From JAGOBX01 sp017999075 [NCBI: Candidatus Babelota bacterium] (GTDB lineage: Bacteria > JAGOBX01): a stretch of DNA of 16,899 nt. The notes under the pieces are model-generated. The model did no database searches. It saw nothing but the letters and a program-made list of their open reading frames with translations, and was not told where the DNA came from. The translations under genes and the position numbers were made by a program. Shown here piece by piece: positions 1 to 7,290 of this stretch (its first letter is position 1; every line of letters starts with the position of its first letter). The stretch is taken from the NCBI GenBank assembly GCA_017999075.1, contig JAGOBX010000018.1, positions 1 through 16,899 on the forward strand, written 5' to 3'.

Positions 1-2
1 AA

Positions 3-1295
3 TGGATTGAGGCGATACCATACACTCGGAATGTTAATAAATTAAAGAGGGTGCTAAAATCTCCTTTAATGTATGGGGCAAATGAAACGGCAGAATTAGA
101 AGATATAACATTGCCGCGATATATTAGAATTACTGACTTTAATAATAATGGTATTTTACAAGATGATACTTTTAAATCATTACCGCTTGAAAAAGCAGAT
201 GGCTATTATTTAAAAGATGGCGATATACTATTTGCAAGAAGCGGAGCAACTGTTGGTAAAACTTTTCAATTTAAAAATTATAATGGAAGGGCTTGTTTCG
301 CCGGATATTTAATTAAAGCTTCTGTTAATTCTTATAAAATATTATCGGATTATCTATATTACTATACTCAATCACCTGCGTATGATAACTGGAAAAACAT
401 AATATTTACTCAAGCAACAATTCAAAATATAAGCGCTACAAAATATGATTATTTAGAAATTTCTTATCCTTCAATAGACGAACAAAAAATAATCGTTAAA
501 TTTCTTGATAAAACCTGCGACTCAATTGATAAGGCGGTTGAACTCAAACAAAAACAAATTGAAAAATTGGATGATTTACGAAAATCTATAATTCATAATG
601 CTGTTACAAAAGGGCTTGATGCTTCCGTTGAAATGAAAGATTCGGGTATTGAATGGCTCGGCAAAATTCCGAAACATTGGGAAGTCGTAAAATTAAAAAG
701 ATTTCTAATATCACCTTTAATGTATGGCGCAAATGAAATTGCAGAATTTGATGATGTTGATTTACCAAGATATCTTAGAATTACTGATTTTGACGAGAAC
801 GGTAATTTAAGAGAAGATACTTTTAAATCACTTCCTATTGATAAAGCAGAAGGATATTATCTTAAAACTGGCGATGTTCTATTTGCCAGAAGTGGCGCAA
901 CCGTCGGTAAAACATTTCAATTTAAAAATTACAATGGAAAAGCATGTTTTGCCGGATATTTAATTAAAGCTTCAGTTAATGAAACTAAATTATTATCTAA
1001 TTATCTTTATTATTTTACAAAATCTCCTTCTTATGATTCATGGAAAAATAATATTTTCACTCAATCTACAATTCAAAATATCAGCGCAACAAAATATGAT
1101 TATTTACCCTTGTCTGTTCCTGAAATTAAGGAGCAAAAACAAATCGTTGAATATTTAGATGACAAACTTGATAAAATTTTAAAAATAAAAGAAAATTTAC
1201 AAAAGCAAATTGAGAAATTGCAGGATTATAGAAAATCAATAATTCACGAATGTGTAACAGGCAAACGCCGGATAACTGAAAAAGATATTTTATGA
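3..1295 (+). CDS. hsdS: Type I restriction-modification specificity subunit HsdS, 5' partial
   Basis: DNA-recognition subunit of a type I restriction-modification complex; it directs HsdM and HsdR to a bipartite target. The frame is open to the window edge (430 residues visible). The first visible residues, WIEAIPYTRNVNKLKR, align with the internal WLGKIPKHWEVVKLKR that precedes the second domain, so only about ten N-terminal residues should be missing and the first GTG (51) is not the real start. The layout is TRD1 (nt 60-455), a helical spacer ending RKSIIHNAVTKGL, TRD2 (nt 711-1106), and a second helical spacer ending RKSIIHECVTGKRRI. Both TRDs carry the type I S motifs GDILFARSGATVGK or GDVLFARSGATVGK and NISATKYDYL. 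They are about 80% identical by hand count over 132 residues without gaps, which is unusual. The family call is very secure. hsdM is expected upstream, outside the window. Confidence 0.95.
   Translation, partial: WIEAIPYTRNVNKLKRVLKSPLMYGANETAELEDITLPRYIRITDFNNNGILQDDTFKSLPLEKADGYYLKDGDILFARSGATVGKTFQFKNYNGRACFAGYLIKASVNSYKILSDYLYYYTQSPAYDNWKNIIFTQATIQNISATKYDYLEISYPSIDEQKIIVKFLDKTCDSIDKAVELKQKQIEKLDDLRKSIIHNAVTKGLDASVEMKDSGIEWLGKIPKHWEVVKLKRFLISPLMYGANEIAEFDDVDLPRYLRITDFDENGNLREDTFKSLPIDKAEGYYLKTGDVLFARSGATVGKTFQFKNYNGKACFAGYLIKASVNETKLLSNYLYYFTKSPSYDSWKNNIFTQSTIQNISATKYDYLPLSVPEIKEQKQIVEYLDDKLDKILKIKENLQKQIEKLQDYRKSIIHECVTGKRRITEKDIL
60..455 (+). repeat. Intragenic duplicated TRD unit, copy 1 of hsdS
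   Basis: Encodes target-recognition domain 1 of HsdS, from SPLMYGANE to KYDYL. The second copy is 711..1106, exactly 651 nt (217 codons) downstream, with no indel over 132 codons. Many of the DNA differences are synonymous third-position changes. This suggests a tandem duplication or gene conversion of one recognition domain rather than the usual pairing of unrelated TRDs. Confidence 0.85.
711..1106 (+). repeat. Intragenic duplicated TRD unit, copy 2 of hsdS
   Basis: Second copy of the TRD duplication described at 60..455. It starts at the same SPLMYGANE motif and ends at KYDYL. It differs from copy 1 at about 27 of 132 residues by hand count. Differences cluster around positions 10-37 and 91-120 of the unit. 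Confidence 0.85.
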
Positions 1296-1299
1296 AATT

Positions 1300-1369
1300 A
1301 ACTTCGCGACCTTCCTGTAGAAGATTTTGAACAGGAAGAGCGCAAAGAACCGCGAAGAAATAAGAGGTA
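1300..1369. repeat. Hairpin-forming direct repeat, copy A (upstream of GxxExxY gene)
   Basis: About 70 bp between the hsdS stop and the GxxExxY start. It contains CTTCGCGACCTTCCTGT, a short A/T-rich loop, and then ACAGGAAG ... CGCGAAG. CTTCCTGT pairs with ACAGGAAG, and the outer CTTCGCG pairs with CGCGAAG across an asymmetric internal loop. The right end, GAAGAAATAAGAGG, supplies the Shine-Dalgarno of the next gene. A second copy lies immediately after the GxxExxY gene (1751..1829), so the pair brackets that gene. Confidence 0.85.
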
Positions 1370-1374
1370 ATCAA

Positions 1375-1752
1375 ATGGAATTCGATACATTATCAAATGA
1401 AATAATCGGTTGCGCTATTGAAGTCCATAAAACTTTAGGACCCGGATTATTAGAAAAAACATATTTGAAATGCCTTGAATACGAACTAAAAAAGATTGGC
1501 CATAAAGTAGAAACAGAAAAAGAATTGCCCGTAAAATACAAAGATATTGTAATTGATTTCGGTTACAGAATGGATATTGTTGTTAATAATGAAATAATTG
1601 TCGAACTTAAAAGCGTAAAAGAAATGAGTCAAATTTATGAAGCGCAAATATTAACCTATATGAAATTATCAGAAATAAAAGTTGGATTACTTATCAATTT
1701 TAATGTTTTAAAATTAAAAGACGGATTGAGACGATTTGTATTAAAATTCTAA
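1375..1752 (+). CDS. GxxExxY family protein (PD-(D/E)xK-like fold)
   Basis: 125-residue member of the GxxExxY family, a widespread small protein family of unknown function whose fold is related to PD-(D/E)xK nucleases. The signature is G24-L-L-E27-K-T-Y30. A nuclease-like core follows: D67 in YRMDIVV, E77-L-K79 in IIVELKS, and a QxxxY helix at Q91-Y95. The length is normal. I chose ATG 1375 because it follows AAGAGGT at good spacing and gives the family-typical start MEFDTLSNEIIGCAIEVHK; an upstream in-frame ATG at 1327 would read through the hairpin repeat. The gene sits between hsdS and hsdR and is bracketed by two copies of a palindromic repeat, so it may be an inserted cassette. Whether it acts with the restriction system is unknown. 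Confidence 0.92.
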   Translation: MEFDTLSNEIIGCAIEVHKTLGPGLLEKTYLKCLEYELKKIGHKVETEKELPVKYKDIVIDFGYRMDIVVNNEIIVELKSVKEMSQIYEAQILTYMKLSEIKVGLLINFNVLKLKDGLRRFVLKF

Positions 1753-1829
1753 CTTCGCGCCCTTCGCGACCTTCCTGTAAATTTTTTTTAAACAGGAAGA
1801 ACGCGAAGAACCACGAAGAAATAAGAGGA
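1751..1829. repeat. Hairpin-forming direct repeat, copy B (between GxxExxY gene and hsdR)
   Basis: About 79 bp, starting on the GxxExxY stop codon and ending in the hsdR Shine-Dalgarno (AAGAGGAT). It shares AACTTCGCG, GACCTTCCTGT, ACAGGAAGA and CGAAGAAATAAGAGG with copy A, in the same order. The stem CTTCCTGT/ACAGGAAG extends through TTCGCG/CGCGAA and closes on a T-rich loop. It could act as an intra-operon attenuator or RNA-processing site, as the edge of a mobile cassette, or as a dispersed palindromic repeat family. The sequence alone does not decide. Confidence 0.85.
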
Positions 1830-1837
1830 TATTTTTT

Positions 1838-4753
1838 ATGTTTGAAGGACCTGAAAAAAAATTTCAGAATCATATCGCGAAATTTTTATTACGGGAACAT
1901 CACTATTCATTATTAGACCAAACAGATATAACCGATACCGATTATTACATTGCTGAAGAGCATTTAATTACATTTATTAAAACAACACAAAAACAAACCT
2001 ACCAAAAACTCGAAGAACAATACAGCGCAGACGCAAGAAACGAAATTTTACGGTCATTAAAGAAAGAATTACAATTCACTCCGCTGTGGCTGATTATCAG
2101 GCAGGGACTTACAGTCCGCGACCTTGAATTTAAATTATTTTATCCGAAACCTCGTTCAAAAGAAAGCATTGCAAATGAATATTATAAAGAAAACCGAATT
2201 GCTTTTAAAGATGAATTGCAAATAAAAGATTCAAAACGCCCTGATTTTGTTTTGTATCTGAACGGTCTGCCGATTATTACTATTGAATTAAAACACGAAA
2301 AAAATCAAACACTTCACGATGCAGTTCATCAATATGCCTGCCGCAATCATACTGACAAAATATTTCAATTGCCGTTTATTCATATAGCCGCTGATAATTC
2401 TGATGTAATGATTGCAACTGACCCTTCGGTAGAAAATAATTTTCGCTGGTATAACAGCGGTTTGACGAATGAACGAATTACAGACGACGAATACCCGATT
2501 GAATACTTATACAGAAATGTTTTATCCCAGGAATCAATTTTTGAGATGCTGTCATTTTATCTTATTTATGTTCCGGTAAAAGATAATGAGAAATCTTTTA
2601 CAATTTTCCCGCGGTATCACCAATCGCGTATGGTAAATAAAGTTGAGAATGATATATTAGAGCATTATACAAAAACCAATAATCTTGGCAAAAAATATTT
2701 AATAAATCATTCTGCCGGTTCAGGTAAAACTTTATCAATCTGCTGGCTTGCTGATAAATTGCATAGTTTATATAATCAGACAACAAATGAAAAAGCCGTT
2801 AATATGATATTTATATTGACGGACAGAAAATCATTGGATAAAAATATTCGCGATGATATGGATAAATTTACGCATTTAAAGGATATTGCAGCTTACGCGA
2901 AAAAGTCTTCTGATTTAAAAAAATATATTTGCGAAACAAAAGAACAGATAATTGTTTCTACAATCCAGAAATTTGATTACATACTTGAGGAAATCAAGAA
3001 TAATCAGGAATTAAAATCAGTGCGCGTTGCTTTTTTATTAGACGAAGCGCATAGGTCGCAGGAAGGCAAAATGGGAACTGCTATCCGCGCGCCGTTTAGA
3101 GATAAAGATGTTGCTGACGATACTGATGAAACTGAAAGCGATGACGAAGAAAATATTGCGCGGATTATTAAAGCGTATGACCATAATCAAATGTTTGTGG
3201 CATTTACCGCAACGCCTTCGCCCGCGACACTGCAATTATTCGGCGAACCATTCGACATATATTCGGAATCAGAAGCTATTACCGAAGGATATATACTTGA
3301 TGTCGCGGAAAATATTATTTCATATCAAACGCTCTATAATCTTCATTGTTCATTTATTCCCAATCAAGATGATGAAAAATTATATCCGAAAGGAGTAGTC
3401 GCAAAAGCATTAAAAAATGTTGCGTATCAGGATTCAGAACTTATTCAATATAAATCGGAAGTTATGCTCAGAATTTTTGAAGAAAAAATTAAACCTTTAA
3501 TAAACGGCAAAGCAAAGGCAATGATTGTAACTTCTTCGCGGATTGCAGGATTGACATATTTTAACATTATAAAAAAGAAATTGGAAGAACGGCATTACTG
3601 CGATTATAAGGCATTATACGCATTTTCGGATTTTACGCTTCCTGATACAAATGAACTCATTACCGAATATGCGGTTAATGAACTTAATCCCGGCGAAGAT
3701 ATTGAAGAACGCTTTGAAAAAGATGAATACAGGATAATGATAGTTGCTAACAAATTTCAGACAGGATTCGACCAACCTTTGCTTGCAGGTATGTTTCTTG
3801 ATAAACCGGTAATGGATAGAAACGCAGTGCAGACCGTTTCAAGATTAAACCGCTGTCATAATGATAAAAAGTCAGTTGTGGTTGTTGATTTTACTAATAA
3901 CGCTAAAGCAATAATGAAAGCATTTAAGAAATACAGAAAAGGAAAGCCGTTTGAAGAAACTGAACCTGACAAAGAAAAGTGCGTTCAACTATATAATGAA
4001 ATTATGGCTTATGAATTATTTACTAATTCAGACGCTGAAAAAATAGTGGAATTATTAGCTGAAAATGAAGACGCGCAAATACAATATTTTGTTAATGCTT
4101 TAAGAAACAGGTTTAATAATAAAATTCACGATTCGGATAATCGCAAAGAATTCGTATATTTATTGGAGCGGTTTGTAAAATCATATTATTTTCTTGCCTG
4201 TTTTTTTCAGTATTCAAATGAAATAAATAAATTCGCTGTATTCTCAGAATATGTTGGAAGCCAGCTTATTAAGATTGGAACAGTATCGGATTTGATGAAA
4301 CGAATGCGGAATACGCAGGTAGTTAAAGCATACGTTAAATACACAGGCGAAGTAAGAATGCCGGATGGACAGATAAAAACCAAAGGCGGCGGGCAAAATC
4401 AAGGCGGAAAAATTCCGATAAAAAAAATATCTGTTCAGGATATGATAAATGAGATTAAAGAGAAGTTTAAAATAACCGATGAGGAAGCGTTATATATCAA
4501 AAAAATCACTGATGAAAAAATTCAGGACACCAGAATTTTAAACACAATCGAATTGCATAAAGACGATACTTTATATCTGGAAAATACATATTCTAAACAG
4601 ATAAATAAAGATATTCAGGACGCATTTGAGGATAACGGAAAAGTTGAAACATTGGTTGATCCGAAATATATTGAGCCCGGCGCAATTATTGATATTATGG
4701 CATATCTGATAATTCAGTTTGGTTTGCAAAGAAGTCGGTTGGTTTTAAAGTAA
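1838..4753 (+). CDS. hsdR: Type I restriction endonuclease subunit R (HsdR)
   Basis: Motor and nuclease subunit of the type I restriction complex: it translocates DNA using ATP and cleaves non-self DNA. It has 971 residues, within the family range. The N-terminal PD-(D/E)xK nuclease has D136 in KRPDFVLYL and E150-L-K152 in TIELKHEKN. The SF2 motor has Walker A SAGSGKT at 292-298, DEAH at 402-405, FTATP at 456-460 and motif VI QTVSRLNR at 665-672. The C-terminal third is the helical coupling region. All catalytic residues I can identify are intact, so the gene looks active. ATG 1838 has AAGAGGAT upstream. hsdS lies before it, with the GxxExxY gene inserted between the two. Confidence 0.97.
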   Translation: MFEGPEKKFQNHIAKFLLREHHYSLLDQTDITDTDYYIAEEHLITFIKTTQKQTYQKLEEQYSADARNEILRSLKKELQFTPLWLIIRQGLTVRDLEFKLFYPKPRSKESIANEYYKENRIAFKDELQIKDSKRPDFVLYLNGLPIITIELKHEKNQTLHDAVHQYACRNHTDKIFQLPFIHIAADNSDVMIATDPSVENNFRWYNSGLTNERITDDEYPIEYLYRNVLSQESIFEMLSFYLIYVPVKDNEKSFTIFPRYHQSRMVNKVENDILEHYTKTNNLGKKYLINHSAGSGKTLSICWLADKLHSLYNQTTNEKAVNMIFILTDRKSLDKNIRDDMDKFTHLKDIAAYAKKSSDLKKYICETKEQIIVSTIQKFDYILEEIKNNQELKSVRVAFLLDEAHRSQEGKMGTAIRAPFRDKDVADDTDETESDDEENIARIIKAYDHNQMFVAFTATPSPATLQLFGEPFDIYSESEAITEGYILDVAENIISYQTLYNLHCSFIPNQDDEKLYPKGVVAKALKNVAYQDSELIQYKSEVMLRIFEEKIKPLINGKAKAMIVTSSRIAGLTYFNIIKKKLEERHYCDYKALYAFSDFTLPDTNELITEYAVNELNPGEDIEERFEKDEYRIMIVANKFQTGFDQPLLAGMFLDKPVMDRNAVQTVSRLNRCHNDKKSVVVVDFTNNAKAIMKAFKKYRKGKPFEETEPDKEKCVQLYNEIMAYELFTNSDAEKIVELLAENEDAQIQYFVNALRNRFNNKIHDSDNRKEFVYLLERFVKSYYFLACFFQYSNEINKFAVFSEYVGSQLIKIGTVSDLMKRMRNTQVVKAYVKYTGEVRMPDGQIKTKGGGQNQGGKIPIKKISVQDMINEIKEKFKITDEEALYIKKITDEKIQDTRILNTIELHKDDTLYLENTYSKQINKDIQDAFEDNGKVETLVDPKYIEPGAIIDIMAYLIIQFGLQRSRLVLK

Positions 4754-4788
4754 GTTTTTTTTCGCAAATACGGATTTGGAGATAATCA

Positions 4789-5436
4789 ATGAAACAAAAT
4801 TTTAAAGGGCCGCGTGAAAAATTATTGGAAAAAGGCGCAAAATCATTGTCTGATACTGAATTATTGGCGGTATTATTAGGCAGCAGCACTCAAAAAGCAG
4901 ATGTATTTACAATTTCAAAAAATATACTTAAAACATTAGACGCTCAAAAATCCGGCGAAATCCGATTAGAAACATTACAAAAAATCGAAGGCGTCGGACT
5001 TGCAAAAGCCTGCGTGATAATAGCGGCGCTGGAATTTTCGCGGCGCAGGATTAAACCAGAAGGAATAAAAATAACAGCGCCGACAGATATATTGCCGTTA
5101 CTACAGCATTATGCAGATAGAAAACAGGAACATTTTATTTGTATATCTGTTAACGGCGCAAATGAAGTTATTAAATTAAGGGTAGTGTCAGTAGGTTTAG
5201 TTAACAAAACACAAGCGCATCCGCGCGAAGTATTTGCCGACCCGATAACAGACAGAGCATCTGCAATAATAATAGCGCATAATCATACATCAGGCAGTTG
5301 CTCGCCATCTGCCGAAGATATTGAAATTACAAAACAACTTACAGCAGCCGGTAATACCCTCGGAATAAAATTACTGGATCACATAATCTTTAATAAAAAC
5401 GGGTATTATAGTTTTTTGGAAGAAAATGAACTTTGA
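4789..5436 (+). CDS. radC: RadC family JAMM-domain protein
   Basis: 215 residues. A helix-hairpin-helix-type N-terminal part (GPREKLLEKG, KIEGVGLAKA) precedes a C-terminal MPN/JAMM domain. The metal motif HxHx7Sx2D is complete: H164-N-H166, S174, D177, with HPRE at 144-147. The usual HNHPSG reads HNHTSG here, a conservative oddity. The family is a proposed Zn-dependent hydrolase of unsettled function. Despite its name, a direct DNA-repair role is not established, and it is common in mobile and defence islands. It starts 35 nt after hsdR, with GGAGA at 4778-4782, and may be cotranscribed with it. Confidence 0.95.
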   Translation: MKQNFKGPREKLLEKGAKSLSDTELLAVLLGSSTQKADVFTISKNILKTLDAQKSGEIRLETLQKIEGVGLAKACVIIAALEFSRRRIKPEGIKITAPTDILPLLQHYADRKQEHFICISVNGANEVIKLRVVSVGLVNKTQAHPREVFADPITDRASAIIIAHNHTSGSCSPSAEDIEITKQLTAAGNTLGIKLLDHIIFNKNGYYSFLEENEL

Positions 5437-5524
5437 TATTGTTAAAATTTATATATATTGCTGATAATATTAAAAATAGTACAGAAATCACTATTATGAA
5501 AACAAGGCGATTTGATTAATTTTC

Positions 5525-5552
5525 TTGACAAAAATGATAATATTAATATTTT
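5525..5552 (+). promoter_or_regulatory. Putative sigma70-type promoter for the 5594 gene
   Basis: A perfect TTGACA at 5525-5530 is followed 16 bp later by TATTTT (5547-5552), a 4/6 match to the -10 consensus. It lies in the 157-bp gap after radC and about 40 bp before the next start codon. This implies that the downstream gene is transcribed independently of the restriction operon. The region is very A/T-rich, so the -10 box is less certain than the -35. Confidence 0.5.
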
Positions 5553-5593
5553 ATCACAAAACAATCACAATTAATTTTGTAGGTTAAATTACT

Positions 5594-7204
5594 GTGAAAA
5601 AAAACTATCAAAATAAATCTAAAAATTCGTTTGTAAATACTGATAAAATAAAAACTATTAAAAGTTGGTATTCTGTTACAAATGGTAGAGAACGGGGCGA
5701 TCTTCAACGAGTTAGATTATTATTAAGCGATTATGATGTTGTTTCAGTATTGGAAAAAATAAACTATTATTCCATTAGTCTTTTTCATCGTAATATCTAT
5801 TATGATGAAAATGGCTTTTCCACAGAATGTCTTGTAAATTTAGCGCGATTAGCCTTATGCAAATGCCAATTAAAAAATGGTGACCTGCCTTCAGATGAGG
5901 ATATTGTTTTATTATGCTTATTTTTAAACGATGTTAATGGTATACAAAATAATAATCCCACTAAAGAAGAATTTATTAGCTATTTTATTCGCAAAACTCA
6001 ATTTTCAAAGTTTTATGATTCTCTTACTCCTGAAATTGCCAGAACAATATTAATTTTTGATAACTTTTACAATACGCTTAAAGATAACAAAAACATAAAA
6101 ATTGATATTCCAAAAGAATTTGAATCAACAACAGGGCTAACAATTATTGATTTTATAAAATGCGGGTTCGTTTTTCTTACACATATATCCAGAGGAGGAA
6201 TCAAGAATATCAATAATATTAAAGGAGATACTATAAATAAAAATATTGCAAAAATCAAAATTTTTTTTAATAATAATTCCTGTAGCATAGATGAATTCAG
6301 GCGAATGACAAATGATATTGACAATATTTTTGCATTTAATTATTTACGCAAATTTCCTTTAATAAAACTTGACAATGAAAATTATATTTGTCCAATTATT
6401 AATCTACTTTGGTTAAAATTAACCGACGGTATATATTATATTTTATTGGATCAATGTAAAGATAACTTCACAACATCATTTGGATATTTATATGAGCAAT
6501 ATGTCGGTAAAATTTTAAAATACTACAATAAATATTTTAAAGTAATACCGGAAAAAACTTATAGAATACATAATAAGCAGCAATGTAAATTTATTGACTG
6601 GTCAATTATTGATGGAGATACCGCCATTTTATTTGAATGCAAGACAAAACGATTAAATTTTGTAAATACTATTCAATCTGGTGATATCAATTCTTTCAAT
6701 ATGGATATGCAACGGGGTATTATTAGAGCAATTAAATCATTATATGATAGAATTCAGGATGTAAAAAATTATCCAGAACAATTTTCAGAATTTAGAAATA
6801 TCAAAAATTTTATTCCGGTAATATTATTATTCGAATCTTTACCTCTAATCGAACATAATTATTTTTATCAATTAATTGATGAATTATTGAAAAAAGAAAA
6901 TATTTATCATTTTTATTACTGTATTATGGATATAAACGAACTGGAAAAATTATTACCTTATATATATGAACATAACAATAAATTTCATTCATTGAGTCAA
7001 TTTTTTTTACAAAAAATGAATGATAAAAACTTTAAAAATGAATCAATAAATAATTTATTAGTTTCTTATACTTCTGAAAAAATATATAATCCTGTAATTC
7101 GAGATAAATTTGAACAGATTAAAAATGAAATTTCGATATTTGCTTTTGGTGAATCTGTTAGCGATAGTTCCAATACATCCTGTAGTGGATTAGCTCCGGC
7201 ATGA
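5594..7204 (+). CDS. Uncharacterised protein with C-terminal PD-(D/E)xK nuclease-like signature
   Basis: 536 residues, no family recognised. Residues 1-280 are mainly helical with no motif I can name. From about 290 the pattern fits a restriction-endonuclease-like fold: E301 in the helix SFGYLYEQYVG, a strand with D335 in KFIDWSIIDGD, then E348-C-K350 in AILFECKTKR. That is E...D...ExK with normal spacing. After it come predicted alternating helices and strands (IPVILLFESLPL, YHFYYCIMDINEL). There is no signal peptide or membrane segment, so it is presumably cytoplasmic. The start is GTG with only a weak AGG upstream; a promoter-like element precedes it. Lys and Asn content is high and the gene seems even more A/T-rich than hsdR, which suggests separate acquisition. 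Its place among restriction and RhuM genes suggests a stand-alone defence effector, but that is inference. Confidence 0.75.
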   Translation: MKKNYQNKSKNSFVNTDKIKTIKSWYSVTNGRERGDLQRVRLLLSDYDVVSVLEKINYYSISLFHRNIYYDENGFSTECLVNLARLALCKCQLKNGDLPSDEDIVLLCLFLNDVNGIQNNNPTKEEFISYFIRKTQFSKFYDSLTPEIARTILIFDNFYNTLKDNKNIKIDIPKEFESTTGLTIIDFIKCGFVFLTHISRGGIKNINNIKGDTINKNIAKIKIFFNNNSCSIDEFRRMTNDIDNIFAFNYLRKFPLIKLDNENYICPIINLLWLKLTDGIYYILLDQCKDNFTTSFGYLYEQYVGKILKYYNKYFKVIPEKTYRIHNKQQCKFIDWSIIDGDTAILFECKTKRLNFVNTIQSGDINSFNMDMQRGIIRAIKSLYDRIQDVKNYPEQFSEFRNIKNFIPVILLFESLPLIEHNYFYQLIDELLKKENIYHFYYCIMDINELEKLLPYIYEHNNKFHSLSQFFLQKMNDKNFKNESINNLLVSYTSEKIYNPVIRDKFEQIKNEISIFAFGESVSDSSNTSCSGLAPA

Positions 7205-7252
7205 GCAAACTGTTTGTAGAGGAATATATTAATATTATATTGCGCTTCAGAG

Positions 7253-7262
7253 TGAGCGCTCA
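7253..7262. promoter_or_regulatory. Perfect 10-bp palindrome upstream of rhuM-like gene
   Basis: TGAGCGCTCA is a perfect palindrome 28 bp before the rhuM-like start. It also overlaps a hairpin, GCGCT (7242-7246) with AGCGC (7255-7259). It sits in the 86-bp gap between two genes and could be an operator or a weak hairpin. At ten bases, chance is a serious alternative. Confidence 0.25.
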
Positions 7263-7290
7263 GTAAACTCATATAAATAAGGAAATTCAG

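Noticed and set aside
51-60. GTG at 51 as the hsdS start
   Set aside because: The frame is open to the window edge, and the residues before it match the segment that precedes the second TRD, so the gene begins outside the window.
1300-1829. CRISPR array or insertion sequence at the hairpin repeats
   Set aside because: There are only two copies, separated by a gene, with no regular spacers and no transposase. They are better described as paired palindromic repeats.
3108-3398. 96-residue + strand frame inside hsdR
   Set aside because: It lies wholly within the hsdR coding sequence in another frame and has no motif or ribosome-binding site, so it is a shadow frame.
4789-5436. RadC as the missing activity of the restriction system
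   Set aside because: The family function is unsettled and the only link is adjacency. The HNHTSG variant keeps all metal ligands, so it is not a broken gene.
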